This document shows, in pieces, positions 16,209 through 25,218 of a stretch of 64,000 bases of DNA. The position numbers and the translations under genes are program-made. The first letter of the stretch is position 1, and each line of letters starts with the position of its first letter. The stretch lies in assembly GCF_000721105.1 (NCBI RefSeq), contig NZ_JOEV01000013.1, forward strand, positions 62,001 through 126,000, given 5' to 3'. The notes below the pieces were generated by a model. It had not been told where the DNA came from. It did not search any database and saw only the letters and a program-made list of their open reading frames with translations. The DNA comes from Streptomyces cellulosae. GTDB taxonomy: Bacteria; Actinomycetota; Actinomycetes; Streptomycetales; Streptomycetaceae.

Positions 16209-17639
16209 TCACAGGGGGAAGGCGCCGGTCACCAGGGCGCCGGCGGTCATGACGAGGGTGGTGGCGAAGGCCCAGCGGAAGATGAAGCGCTGGTGTTCGC
16301 CGAGCGACACACCGCTCATGCCGACCAGGATGAACGTGGACGCGGTGAGCGGACTGAGCGGGAACCCCGTGGTCATCTGGCCGAGAATGGCGGCCCGGGC
16401 GACCTCGGCCGGGTCCGTGCCGAAACCGTTCGCGGTCTCGGCGAGCACGGGCAGTACCCCGAAGTAGTAGGCGTCCGGGGTGAAGACCAGACTCAATGGC
16501 ATGCCCGTGACGGCCACCGCCACGGGCAGGTGGGACCCGAAGGAGTCGGGGACGACGGAGACGAACGCCTCGGCCATCTCGTCGATCATCTTGGTACCGC
16601 TGAGGATCCCGGTGAGGACGCCGGCCGCGAAAATCATCGTGGTGACCAGGACCACGCTCTTGGCGTGCTTGTCGAGCAGCGCCTGCTGCTGCTCCCAGGT
16701 GGGGTGGTTGACCAGCACGGCGATCGCGAACCCGAGGACGAACAGCACCGGAAGCGGCAGCACTTCCTGGATCAGGCAGACCACGAGGGTGACGGTGAGC
16801 AGGAGGTTGAAGGTGTTCAGCCAGGTCCGCGGCAGCGGCGGGACCCGGACGGCGCCGGGCCCGTCCCCGGGTGATCGGAGGGCCTGGGGCTCCTGCCCGT
16901 CGGCCGTCGTGGGAGTGGCCCGCCGGCTCGGCTCGGCCGCCGCGGCCGTAGAAGCGACGGGTTCACGGGCGTCCCGCTCGTCCTCGCCCTGGCGCACGTC
17001 CGTGGCCGGACCCGGCGGGGGCAGCGCGCCGAGACGGTTGCGCTCCCGGCGGCCGAGCAGGTACGAGGCCACCAGCACCCAGGCGACGCCGAAGCCCATC
17101 GCCGGCAGCACGGGGTTGAAGACGTCCGAACTCTCCAGCTTCAGCGCCGCCATGGCCCGTACGGTCGGACCACCCCAGGGGACCATGTTCATCACGCCCG
17201 CGCCCAGGCAGACCACTCCGGACAGCACCAAGGGGCTCATACCGAGCCTCTTGTAGACCGGCAGCAGCGCGGAGACGGTGATGAGGAAGGTGGAAGCGCC
17301 GTCGCCGTCCAGGGCCACGCACAGCGTGAGGACGGCCGTGGCGACGGTGATCCGCAACGGATCGCCCTGCGCCGCGCGCAACAGGGCGCGGATCAGCGGG
17401 TCGAAGAGCCCGGCGTCCACCATCAGGCTGAAGTACAGGACCGCGAAGGCGATCATGATGCCGGTGGGGGCCACCTTGGACAGCCCACCGAGAGTCAGCT
17501 CCCCCAGATCGCTCGCGAAACCGCCGACGAGCGCCGCCAGTACCGGAAGCAGGATCAGAGCGACCAGTACCGAGGCGCGTTTGGTCATGGTGACCAACAG
17601 GAGGACGGCGATCGTGGCGAAGCCCAGGGCTGCCAGCAT
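16209..17639 (-). CDS. CitMHS-family citrate-metal/proton symporter
   Basis: 476 residues from the ATG at 17639; the frame is open to 17756 but the extra part is Arg/Pro-rich and not a membrane segment. There are about 12 hydrophobic helices, starting LAALGFATIAVLLLVTM. FSLMVDAGLFDP, ALDGDGASTFLITVSALLPVY and VMNMVPWGGPTVRA are strongly conserved in CitM/CitH transporters. A hydrophilic Glu/Pro-rich central loop spans about 220-275. Known members import citrate complexed with Mg2+ or Ca2+ with protons. It is divergent from the LysR regulator and beside CoA-transferase and CitE-like genes, so its cargo is probably a di- or tricarboxylate used by them. Confidence 0.9.
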   Translation of the reverse strand: MLAALGFATIAVLLLVTMTKRASVLVALILLPVLAALVGGFASDLGELTLGGLSKVAPTGIMIAFAVLYFSLMVDAGLFDPLIRALLRAAQGDPLRITVATAVLTLCVALDGDGASTFLITVSALLPVYKRLGMSPLVLSGVVCLGAGVMNMVPWGGPTVRAMAALKLESSDVFNPVLPAMGFGVAWVLVASYLLGRRERNRLGALPPPGPATDVRQGEDERDAREPVASTAAAAEPSRRATPTTADGQEPQALRSPGDGPGAVRVPPLPRTWLNTFNLLLTVTLVVCLIQEVLPLPVLFVLGFAIAVLVNHPTWEQQQALLDKHAKSVVLVTTMIFAAGVLTGILSGTKMIDEMAEAFVSVVPDSFGSHLPVAVAVTGMPLSLVFTPDAYYFGVLPVLAETANGFGTDPAEVARAAILGQMTTGFPLSPLTASTFILVGMSGVSLGEHQRFIFRWAFATTLVMTAGALVTGAFPL

Positions 17640-17770
17640 GGCGGCGCTCGCTTTCTCGGGGACGGCCCTCGGCGGCGGTGGGCGGAGTCGGGCGAGGGCA
17701 AGCCGAGGTGTTACGCGAGAGTTTCGGAGCACCACCGGATCGGTGTCCAGCATCAAACGGAGATCTGTCC

Positions 17771-17785
17771 ATGCGATAAGCGCAT
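17771..17785. promoter_or_regulatory. Probable LysR-type operator (T-N11-A palindrome)
   Basis: ATGCGATAAGCGCAT is a perfect ATGCG-N5-CGCAT palindrome and satisfies the T-N11-A rule of LysR-type recognition sites. It lies 35 bp upstream of the LysR start and in the shared region with the transporter gene, fit for autoregulation and activation of the transporter. Confidence 0.65.
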
Positions 17786-17819
17786 CAATGCACGCGATCG
17801 CGCCCTATGCTCGTCGGCC

Positions 17820-18746
17820 ATGGAGGCCACCACCTTGCGACAACTGACGGCGTACACGGCCGTCGCCCGGGCCGCGAGCTTCACCGCGGCCGCCGCGGAG
17901 ATGCACGTGTCCCAGTCCTCGCTCAGCCGCGCCGTCGCGGACCTGGAACGGCTGCTCGGCGTGCAACTCCTCGAACGGGACACCCGCAATGTGCAGTTGA
18001 CCGCGGTGGGCGCCGAGACCCTGCGGATCGCCGAGCAGATCGTCACCGCTCACCGTGCGGGCATGAAGGAACTCAGGCGATTCCTGCTCGGCGAGTCGGG
18101 AACGGTCGCCGTGGCCACCCTGCCCTCGGTCGCCGCGGTGCTCCTGCCGCAGGTGATCTCCGACTTCCGTGAGCGGCGGCCGCAGGTGGCGGTACGCCTC
18201 CTCGACGGGCTGGAGCGGCTGGTACTGGACCGGGTCCTGTCCGGCGACGCCGATTTCGCGATCACCACCGTCGGGGACCCGCCCGAGCAGTTGGAGCACC
18301 GCCCCCTGGTCAGGGACCGCTTCGTCGCGGTGCTGCCGGAAGGCCACCCGCTCGCCGACCGCCACGAAGTCGCCTGGGACGACCTGGCTCGTCAGCCGTT
18401 CCTGGCCGTCGGGCGCGACTCGAGCGTGCGCCGGCTCACCGATGCGGCGTTCGCCCAGATCGACGCGCACGCGGCACCGGCGGCCGAGGCGGGCAGTGTC
18501 GCGACCGTGGGCGGACTGGTGACCGCCGGCCTCGGGGTGTCGGCGATGCCCGCCCTCGTGCTCCCGCTGATGGGCGCCGGGCGCATCGTCTGCCGTCCGC
18601 TGGTGGACCCCGTCGTGGACCGGCGCCTGGACATCGCGCTGCGCGCCCGCCGAACGCTCCCGGTCGTGACGCAGCGGTTCCTGGAGACGCTTGAGGAGTT
18701 CCGCCTCCAGGGCCGCGCTCTTCCGCCCGGGGTTTCGTGGGCATGA
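17820..18746 (+). CDS. LysR-family transcriptional regulator
   Basis: 308 residues. The N-terminal winged helix reads LRQLTAYTAVARAASFTAAAAEMHVSQSSLSRAVADLE. The effector domain follows the periplasmic-binding fold, with DADFAITTVG and GLVTAGLGVSAMPAL near the C-terminus. It is divergent from the citrate-type transporter and co-directional with the CoA-transferase/lyase pair 174 bp on, so it probably activates both in response to the imported acid. Confidence 0.93.
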   Translation: MEATTLRQLTAYTAVARAASFTAAAAEMHVSQSSLSRAVADLERLLGVQLLERDTRNVQLTAVGAETLRIAEQIVTAHRAGMKELRRFLLGESGTVAVATLPSVAAVLLPQVISDFRERRPQVAVRLLDGLERLVLDRVLSGDADFAITTVGDPPEQLEHRPLVRDRFVAVLPEGHPLADRHEVAWDDLARQPFLAVGRDSSVRRLTDAAFAQIDAHAAPAAEAGSVATVGGLVTAGLGVSAMPALVLPLMGAGRIVCRPLVDPVVDRRLDIALRARRTLPVVTQRFLETLEEFRLQGRALPPGVSWA

Positions 18747-18920
18747 AGCCGCGTGGGGCCGATTCATGCGTTCTTCGCATTGATTGATGGCCTTCTGTTG
18801 CTCGACAGGCATTTCTCCGCTCCTGCAATCTGAAGACCCGGCCGGGGACGACGTGCCGCACCAACGCGGGCGACGCGGTCCGGGGCCAACGCGGAACAGC
18901 AGGGGCGAGGGAGCACATCG

Positions 18921-20138
18921 GTGTCGGAGGACGAGCGGAACACCAGCGGACGCGGGCAGTTGCGCGGGCTGAAAGTGGTCGAGTTCGCCCATGTGGTGGC
19001 CGGGCCGCTGGCGGGCTCGATGCTCGCCGACCAAGGAGCCGACGTCGTACACGTGGAGCCCCCCGGCGCCGGAGACGCGGCACGCGCCATGGGACCTCAA
19101 CGAGACGGTGTCCCCCTGTGGTTCAAGGTGGCCGGCCGCAACAAACGCTCGGTCACCCTCGATCTGCACCACGAGGCCGGCCGGGCCGTCGCCCGTCGAC
19201 TCGTCGCCTGGGCGGACGTCGTCATCGTCACCCTGCGCGCCGGACGCCTGCGCAGCTGGGGACTCGACTGGGACTCCGTGCACCGGATCAACCCCCGGGC
19301 CGTACTGCTGCAGATCTCCGGATTCGGCGCCACCTCGTCGCAGGCGGACGCCCCCGGCTTCGGCAAGATGGGTGAGGCACGCAGCGGCGTCGTCCACCTG
19401 ACCGGTTTTCCCGACGGCCCGCCCGTCCACACCGGCTTCTCGCACGGCGACGCCGTGACCGGCCTGATGGGCGCCTACGCCGTCCTCGCCGCCCTGCACC
19501 GCCGTGACAACGACCCCGGTTTCGACGGCGAGTGGATCGACCTCGCTCTCTTCGAGTCCCTGTTCCGTCTCGTCGAGTGGCAGGTCATCGTCCACGACCA
19601 GTTGGGCCGCGTTCCCGAACGCTCCGGCAACCAGCTGGCGGTCGCCCCCGCGGCCGTGATCAACACCTACCGCTCCCGCGACGGCGAGTGGATCACGGTG
19701 ACCTCCGCGACGCTGCGCTCCGTCCGCAACATCGCCTGCCTGCTGGGACTCCCCGAGAAGGAGTTCGCCACAGCGCGGCAACAGCACGCCCGGCGCGAAG
19801 AGTTGGACGAGGGCCTGCGGAACTGGGTGGCGGAGCGCGGCACCGGCCAGTGCCTGGAGGAGTTCGCCCGTGCCGAAGTCGTGGCCTCACGGGTGTTCGA
19901 CGCCGCCGACATCGCCGCCGACCCCGTGTACGCCGAACGCGAGGACATCGTCACCGTCGACGACCCCGACCTCGGTCCGGTGCGTATGCAGGCGGTGATC
20001 CCGCACTTCCGGCAGCGGCCCGGCCGGGTCTGGCGGACCGGGCCCGCCCTCGGGCAGGACAACCACCTGGTCTACGGGCAGTGGCTCGGACTCAGCGCGG
20101 AGGAGCTGGCACACCTGGAGAAGAGCGATGTCATCTGA
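18921..20138 (+). CDS. Class III (CaiB/BaiF) CoA-transferase
   Basis: 405 residues, GTG start after GGGCGAGGGAG. It opens with LRGLKVVEFAHVVAGPLAGSMLADQGADVVHVEPP and continues with GRNKRSVTLDLHHEAGR and the GFGKMGEARSGVVHLTGF block, all family hallmarks. In formyl-CoA transferase the catalytic Asp sits in the latter block. Here GFGKMGEA resembles the subgroup with succinyl-CoA:citramalate/malate transferases, and the Asp is not obvious by eye. It overlaps the next gene by 11 bp. Likely role: activate an organic acid to its CoA ester before cleavage by the CitE-like enzyme. Confidence 0.88.
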   Translation: MSEDERNTSGRGQLRGLKVVEFAHVVAGPLAGSMLADQGADVVHVEPPGAGDAARAMGPQRDGVPLWFKVAGRNKRSVTLDLHHEAGRAVARRLVAWADVVIVTLRAGRLRSWGLDWDSVHRINPRAVLLQISGFGATSSQADAPGFGKMGEARSGVVHLTGFPDGPPVHTGFSHGDAVTGLMGAYAVLAALHRRDNDPGFDGEWIDLALFESLFRLVEWQVIVHDQLGRVPERSGNQLAVAPAAVINTYRSRDGEWITVTSATLRSVRNIACLLGLPEKEFATARQQHARREELDEGLRNWVAERGTGQCLEEFARAEVVASRVFDAADIAADPVYAEREDIVTVDDPDLGPVRMQAVIPHFRQRPGRVWRTGPALGQDNHLVYGQWLGLSAEELAHLEKSDVI

Positions 20139-21135
20139 GGCGTCAGTGCCATCGGAGGCGCCTGCGGAGAGGCCGGCCGAGGTGGACGCTGCAGCGGTCG
20201 GCCGGCCCCCGCTGCGCTCCCTGCTCTTCGTCCCCGGCAACAGAACCGGCTGGCTGCCCAAGGCCCGGGCGGCGGGCGCCGACGCGGCGATCCTCGACCT
20301 GGAGGACGCGGTGCCCGCCGGCGGCAAGCTCGCCGCCCGGGCACAGGTGGCCGACGCCATCGCGCAGGCCGCCACCGAACCGGCCCGTCAGGCGGGACGG
20401 ATGGCCCTCTTCGTCCGCGTCAACCCGCTGGACGGCTGGGCGGGGGCCGAGGAACTGCGGGCGGTCGTACGGCCCGGGCTCGCCGGCATCGTGCTCCCCA
20501 AGGTCAGCTCGGCCCAGGACGTGAGGCTTGCCGACCGGCTGCTGGGCTGGTGCGAACGGGAACAGGGCCTGCCGCCGGGGCGGGTCGCCCTGGTGCCCCT
20601 GCTGGAGACGGCCCGTGGCCTGCGCGAGGCCTACGACGTCGCCCGAGCCGCCTCCCGCATCGCCTACTTGGGCGCACTCACCGCCCCCGGAGGCGACGTG
20701 GAACGCGCCGTCGGCTACCGCTGGAGCCCCGAGGGAACCGAGACGGTGGCTCTGCGCTCCCGCGTCCTGCTGGACGCCAGGGCAGCCGGAGTACCGCACC
20801 CGGTCAGCGGATTGTGGACGCGCGTCACCGACCTGCCGGGGCTGCGCTCGTTCGCCGGACAGAACCGCTCCCTCGGCTACGAAGGGATGATGGCGATCCA
20901 CCCTTCCCATGTCCCCGTGATCAACGAGGTGTTCTCCCCCGGCCCCGACGAACTCGCCCGCTGCGCAGAGCTGATCGCGGCGGTCGAGGCGGCACAGCGG
21001 GAGGGGACGGGTGCGGTGGCGTTCCGAGGCGAGATGGCCGACGAGGCCATGGCCGCCACGGCACGCCTTGTTCTGGAACGACACGAAGCGCTGGTTCGCG
21101 TCGCTGATGAACAACTCCCCCCGTCCGGCCCGTGA
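20128..21135 (+). CDS. HpcH/HpaI-CitE family lyase (citramalyl/malyl-CoA lyase-like)
   Basis: 335 residues. After about 28 loosely conserved residues it reads LRSLLFVPGNRTGWLPKA, DAAILDLEDAVP, FVRVNPLDG, LPKVSSA, PLLETARGL and GYEGMMAIHPSHVPVINEVF, the standard TIM-barrel pattern of CitE-like lyases, with the metal-binding Glu in the LLET and Asp in later segments. It overlaps the CoA-transferase gene by 11 bp, so they are coupled. Together they suggest an acyl-CoA such as citramalyl-CoA or malyl-CoA is made and split to acetyl-CoA plus a 2-oxo acid. No citrate lyase alpha or gamma subunits are nearby, which argues against true citrate lyase. Confidence 0.87.
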   Translation: MSSEASVPSEAPAERPAEVDAAAVGRPPLRSLLFVPGNRTGWLPKARAAGADAAILDLEDAVPAGGKLAARAQVADAIAQAATEPARQAGRMALFVRVNPLDGWAGAEELRAVVRPGLAGIVLPKVSSAQDVRLADRLLGWCEREQGLPPGRVALVPLLETARGLREAYDVARAASRIAYLGALTAPGGDVERAVGYRWSPEGTETVALRSRVLLDARAAGVPHPVSGLWTRVTDLPGLRSFAGQNRSLGYEGMMAIHPSHVPVINEVFSPGPDELARCAELIAAVEAAQREGTGAVAFRGEMADEAMAATARLVLERHEALVRVADEQLPPSGP

Positions 21136-21267
21136 TCACGAAACGCCGCCGCCGGTGGCGAGGCACCCGCACCGGACGCGGACGGTGATGGAGCGGCAAA
21201 GCCGTTGTCAGTGCCCCCCCATAAAATGAAGACATCACTCGGGGAGCCTCGGAGGGGGAGTATAAAC

Positions 21268-22326
21268 GTGCCCGCAAACAAGATCCAGCACAAGGTGAAT
21301 CACGTCGCGCTGGTAGTGGACTGTTCGGGTTCGATGCGTCCGCACCAGAGCCAGCTCATTCAGGTGGTGGACGAGTTCGTGGCGGGGCTGAAGGCGGAGT
21401 CGGACAGCCTCGGCCACGAAACACGGATCAGCCTCTATTCCTTCGATCACAAGGTGGAGAACCTGGTCTGGGATATGGACGTGAAGCATCTGCCGTCCAT
21501 GCGGGGGCTGTACCAGGTCAACAATGGCGCTACGGCCCTCATCGAGGCTTCTCTGAAGTCCCTGGACGACCTGGGCCATATCTGGGAGGAATACGGCGAG
21601 CACAGCTTCCTCCAGATCGTCGTCACGGACGGTGAGGAGAACGCCTCCGGCGGCGACAGGCGGCACGACGGGGACATGACCATCCTCGGCCCCTGGCTCG
21701 ACAAGATCACGGCGAAGATGCGCGGGCTTCCGGGCCACTGGACCTCCGCGATCCTCGTTCCGAACTCCCTGGCCAAGCGCACCGCCCAGAACTACGGCTT
21801 CCCGGCCGGGAACATCGCCATCTGGGATGCGGACTCCCAGAAGGGCGTCGAGGAGGCGATCGGCACCGTGCGCGCTGCCGCCACCAGCTTCCTGCGCGGG
21901 CGAGAGCAGGGAGTGCGCGGCACGAAGAACCTGTTCGCCGTCGGCCAGGACATATCGGTCGACGACGTGCGGGCGAACCTCGAACCGATTCCGGCCGACA
22001 AATACCGGCTCCTGAAAGTCGACAAGGAGGTCGAGATTCGCTCCTTCGTCAACTCGCATCCGGGCGTGACGTACGAACGTGGCTCCTGTTACTACCAGCT
22101 GGGCGCCCGGGCTCAGGTTCAGCAGAACAAGGAAGTCATCGTGGTCGAGAAGGACACCGACCGCGCCTATACGGGCGACGCCGCACGCAGCCTTCTGTTC
22201 GGTGCGGATGTCCAGGGGACCGTCTCCGTGAAGGCAGGGAACAATCCCAAGCTGGAGGTGTATGTACAGAGTCGTTCGGTGAACAGGAAACTCAAGCCGA
22301 AGACGCGTCTGCTCATCATGCTGTGA
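21268..22326 (+). CDS. Orphan von Willebrand factor A (vWA) domain protein
   Basis: 352 residues from a GTG seven bases after GGAGGGGGAG; no signal peptide or membrane segment. Residues about 10-200 form a vWA domain with a full metal site: VVDCSGSM (DxSxS), NNGATALIEA (Thr) and VVTDGEEN (Asp). The C-terminal half (about 220-352) is not recognised. It has a striking CYYQLGARAQVQQNKEVIVV block and ends TRLLIML. Codon use is a little less GC-extreme than its neighbours. No MoxR-type ATPase partner is adjacent. The function is unknown; metal-dependent protein binding in the cytoplasm is all the fold supports. Confidence 0.8.
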   Translation: MPANKIQHKVNHVALVVDCSGSMRPHQSQLIQVVDEFVAGLKAESDSLGHETRISLYSFDHKVENLVWDMDVKHLPSMRGLYQVNNGATALIEASLKSLDDLGHIWEEYGEHSFLQIVVTDGEENASGGDRRHDGDMTILGPWLDKITAKMRGLPGHWTSAILVPNSLAKRTAQNYGFPAGNIAIWDADSQKGVEEAIGTVRAAATSFLRGREQGVRGTKNLFAVGQDISVDDVRANLEPIPADKYRLLKVDKEVEIRSFVNSHPGVTYERGSCYYQLGARAQVQQNKEVIVVEKDTDRAYTGDAARSLLFGADVQGTVSVKAGNNPKLEVYVQSRSVNRKLKPKTRLLIML

Positions 22327-22358
22327 ATTCGATGTGCCAACCGTGCTGAACCCGGGAA

Positions 22359-22391
22359 CGGGCCCATCCGGTCGTACACCGGATGGGCCCG
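22359..22391. terminator. Strong bidirectional terminator
   Basis: Perfect 13-bp arms (22359-22371 and 22379-22391, CGGGCCCATCCGG and complement) with a 7-base loop, placed exactly between the convergent vWA and beta-glucuronidase genes. Confidence 0.9.
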
Positions 22392-22415
22392 CGTCGGCTT
22401 GACCGCGCACCGGGT

Positions 22416-24224
22416 TCAGTCCGTTGAGTCGAAGCCGGCCTTGCGCCAGCGGGCGCGCAGACTGAACGCCGCGCCCTTCGGCCGACGTTCGCGGGTGAAT
22501 ACTCCCTTCTTGTTGCCGTCGACACGGAAGACACCGGGCGCCGTGGCGAAGTCGGCGAAGTTCCAGACCTGCTCGCCGACGACCGCGTCGACCCGGTCGA
22601 ACACCCGGTGGTACACATCGAGCAGTTCGGTCTGGTACTCCTCGGTCCACGGGCTGGGTACGACGCTGCGCAGTCCGGGGTAGGCGTCCGCTCCGTACTC
22701 GGTGATGACGATGGGTTTGTCGCGCGCGGCCCACTGCCGCAGTTCGGCCTCCAACCCCGTTTCGGCCGCCGCCAGGTCGTCGGGGCCGAAGTACCAGCCG
22801 TAGTAACGGTTGAGGAGCACGACGTCGAACAGGTCGGTGACCACGCACTCGTCCGGTTTCCCCATGAGCGCGTTGACGTAGGCGACGGGACGTGAGGGAT
22901 CCAGCCGGCGTGCCTCGGCCGCCAGAGGCGCGAAGTAGTCGCGCGCCTCCGGTTGTACGTTGTCCGGCTCGTTGGCGATGGACCACAGCACGACACTCGG
23001 ATGGTTCTTGTCGCGCGCGACGAGCTCCCTCACCGCCTGCAGGTGCGTGCGCAGTGTGCTCTCACCCACGGTGTCGGGCGAGAACGTCGACGCTTTTCGG
23101 CCGGAGCCGAAAACGCCTCCCGCGATGTTCAGGTTCAGGCCGACGGCCGCCGTCTCGTCGATGACCACCACACCCTGCCGGTCCGCGTAGTCCAGCACCT
23201 CCTCGGCATAGGGGTAGTGCGAGGTGCGGATCGAGTTCGCGCCGGTCCACTCCAGCAGGGCGAAGTCATGCACCATCAGGATGTCGTCGTGAGCCCTGCC
23301 GCGCACGGCGGCGTCCTCGTGTTTGCCGAACCCCTTGAAATAGAACGGGGCTCCGTTGATCAGGAATTCCTTGCCCCGTACCTCCACGGTGCGCACCCCC
23401 ACGGACTGCCGGTAACTGTCGACCAGCTCGCCGGAGGTGCTCCACAGCGTGGCCTCGAGTTCGTAGAGGTAGCCGTCTCCGGGTGCCCAGGGATGCACGT
23501 TCTCGATCCTGAGGGTCCCCACCGCCCCGGTGGCGGCACGGACCTCGATGCCGGAGGCATCGCGCAGCGAGACACGTACCACGTGCTCGTCGGCTTGTGC
23601 GGTGCTGTCCACGCGGTAGGCGACGAGGCCGGTCGTGTCCTTCAGGCCGGTGGTGGTCACGGTGATGTCGGTGATGTGGACGGGGGGCGTGGTGTACAGC
23701 CACACGGGCCGGTGCAGGCCCGCGTAGTTGAAGAAGTCGTGGAAGTAGTGCTGCACCCGGCGGCCGTCCGCTCGTTCCTCCACTCGGCCGGGCGGTATCG
23801 ACTCCCAGGTCAGTTCGTTGTTGACGACGACGGTGACACGGTTCTCGGCACCCGGTAGCAAGTGCGCCGTGACGTCGGCCTCGAAGGGGGTGTAGCCGCC
23901 TTCGTGCCGGGCGACCTCGACCTCGTTGACCCAGGCGGTGGCGCGATGTGTCGCGGCGTCGAAGCGGAGTACCGTGCGTTCCCGCGCCCACCGGGCGGGA
24001 ACCCATACCTGCGTCTGGTACCAGACGTCCCCGACATGGTCACGGACGGTCGTGTCCGGGAAGATGTCGTTGTAACTGGCCGGCACCGGGATCTCCACCG
24101 CGCCGGCGAGCTGTGAGCGCCACCAGCCCTCGGCACGGCCGACCCCCTCCGCGTCCAGGCGGAAGCTCCACAGGCCGCCGAGGGAGCGGCGTTCACGAGT
24201 GGGGCCGTCCTGGGGACGAAGCAT
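22416..24224 (-). CDS. uidA: Beta-glucuronidase (GH2)
   Basis: 602 residues, almost the length of E. coli UidA, no signal peptide. The GH2 order is sugar-binding (MLRPQDGPTRERRSLGGLWSF), immunoglobulin-like, then TIM barrel. The acid/base is Glu419 in SIANEPD, the nucleophile Glu509 in ITEYGAD, and the Asn571-x-Lys573 pair in DGNKKGVFTR is the glucuronate-recognising motif that separates beta-glucuronidases from beta-galactosidases. It is the last gene of an operon with a sugar ABC importer (117-bp gap), so imported glucuronides are probably hydrolysed inside the cell. Confidence 0.93.
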   Translation of the reverse strand: MLRPQDGPTRERRSLGGLWSFRLDAEGVGRAEGWWRSQLAGAVEIPVPASYNDIFPDTTVRDHVGDVWYQTQVWVPARWARERTVLRFDAATHRATAWVNEVEVARHEGGYTPFEADVTAHLLPGAENRVTVVVNNELTWESIPPGRVEERADGRRVQHYFHDFFNYAGLHRPVWLYTTPPVHITDITVTTTGLKDTTGLVAYRVDSTAQADEHVVRVSLRDASGIEVRAATGAVGTLRIENVHPWAPGDGYLYELEATLWSTSGELVDSYRQSVGVRTVEVRGKEFLINGAPFYFKGFGKHEDAAVRGRAHDDILMVHDFALLEWTGANSIRTSHYPYAEEVLDYADRQGVVVIDETAAVGLNLNIAGGVFGSGRKASTFSPDTVGESTLRTHLQAVRELVARDKNHPSVVLWSIANEPDNVQPEARDYFAPLAAEARRLDPSRPVAYVNALMGKPDECVVTDLFDVVLLNRYYGWYFGPDDLAAAETGLEAELRQWAARDKPIVITEYGADAYPGLRSVVPSPWTEEYQTELLDVYHRVFDRVDAVVGEQVWNFADFATAPGVFRVDGNKKGVFTRERRPKGAAFSLRARWRKAGFDSTD

Positions 24225-24341
24225 GGTTGGTTCTCCTGTTCTGTGTGCGTCTGTCGACGCGGCGGTCGAACGGCAGGAATGAAGGGCGCCCGGGGGCCGT
24301 CGGCGCGTGCGGCGGCCGACCGGGGTGGGCGCGCGGCCCGG

Positions 24342-25217
24342 CTACTTGATGCCGGTGTTGGCGATGCCCTGGATGAAATGTCGTTGCAGGGCGAGGAAGA
24401 GCAGGATGATCGGTGTGACGACCGTGACCGCCCCGGCCAGCAGCAGGCCGTAGTTGGTGCCGTTGGCTCCTGTGGAGAAGAGGGCGAGGGCGACGGGCAG
24501 CGTGTAGTGGTCCTCGGTCTGCGCGATGACGAGTGGCCACAGGAAGTTGTTCCACTGCGCGAGGAAGGTGAGAATCGCCAGTGTCGCCAGCGCCGGCCGT
24601 GTCAACGGCAGGATCACCCTGAGGAAGATCCGGGATTCGCCCGCGCCGTCGAGGCGCGCCGCCTCGACGAGGGCGTCCGGGATGTCCCGGATGAACTGCC
24701 GCATGATGAACACGCCGAACGGTGTCACGAGGAAGGGCAGGATGAGCCCGAGGTAGGAGTTGCCCAGGCCCATGTTGCTGACGAGCACGAACAGCGGGAC
24801 GAAGGTCGTGACGCCGGGGATGATCAGCATGGTGAGGACGAGGCCGAACAGCAGACGCTTCCCCGCGAACTCGATCTTCGCGAAGGCGTATCCGGCCATC
24901 GAGCAGAACAGCAGGTTTCCCAGCACACAAGTCACCGCGACGACTGTGCTGTTCAGGAAGTACAGTCCGAAGTTCTGCTTGGACAGCAGTTGTTCGAAGT
25001 TGCCGAAGGTCGGGGACCGGGGAAGCCAGGTACTCGGATGGGCGACGATCTCGCCCGTCGGTTTCACCGAGCCGAGGAACATCCAGGCGAAAGGCGCCAG
25101 CGTCGCGAGGAGTCCGAGCACGAGGGCGCCGTAGAGAACGAGACGGGCGGTGGGGACGCGCCGGGACGGGCGCCGCTCCCGGAAGGCCGGCCCCGTCGTT
25201 GTCGTGGTGGCGGTCAT
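24342..25217 (-). CDS. Sugar ABC transporter permease (MalG type)
   Basis: 291 residues with six membrane segments, beginning LVLYGALVLGLLATLAPFAWMFLGSVK. The cytoplasmic coupling loop EAARLDGAGESRIFLRVILPLTRPALA is the EAA motif of carbohydrate-uptake inner-membrane proteins. The gap to the upstream MalF-type gene is one base. It forms the translocation pore with that protein; the ATPase is not encoded in this cluster and is probably a shared MsiK-like subunit as in other streptomycete sugar importers. Confidence 0.92.
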   Translation of the reverse strand: MTATTTTTGPAFRERRPSRRVPTARLVLYGALVLGLLATLAPFAWMFLGSVKPTGEIVAHPSTWLPRSPTFGNFEQLLSKQNFGLYFLNSTVVAVTCVLGNLLFCSMAGYAFAKIEFAGKRLLFGLVLTMLIIPGVTTFVPLFVLVSNMGLGNSYLGLILPFLVTPFGVFIMRQFIRDIPDALVEAARLDGAGESRIFLRVILPLTRPALATLAILTFLAQWNNFLWPLVIAQTEDHYTLPVALALFSTGANGTNYGLLLAGAVTVVTPIILLFLALQRHFIQGIANTGIK

Positions 25218-25218
25218 G

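Noticed and set aside
17805..19787. 660-codon leftward frame opposite LysR and CoA-transferase
   Set aside because: Antisense artefact, no recognisable fold.
20128..21135. Citrate lyase beta subunit proper
   Set aside because: No CitF, CitD or CitC genes adjacent; a class III CoA-transferase partner favours a citramalyl/malyl-CoA lyase-type role.
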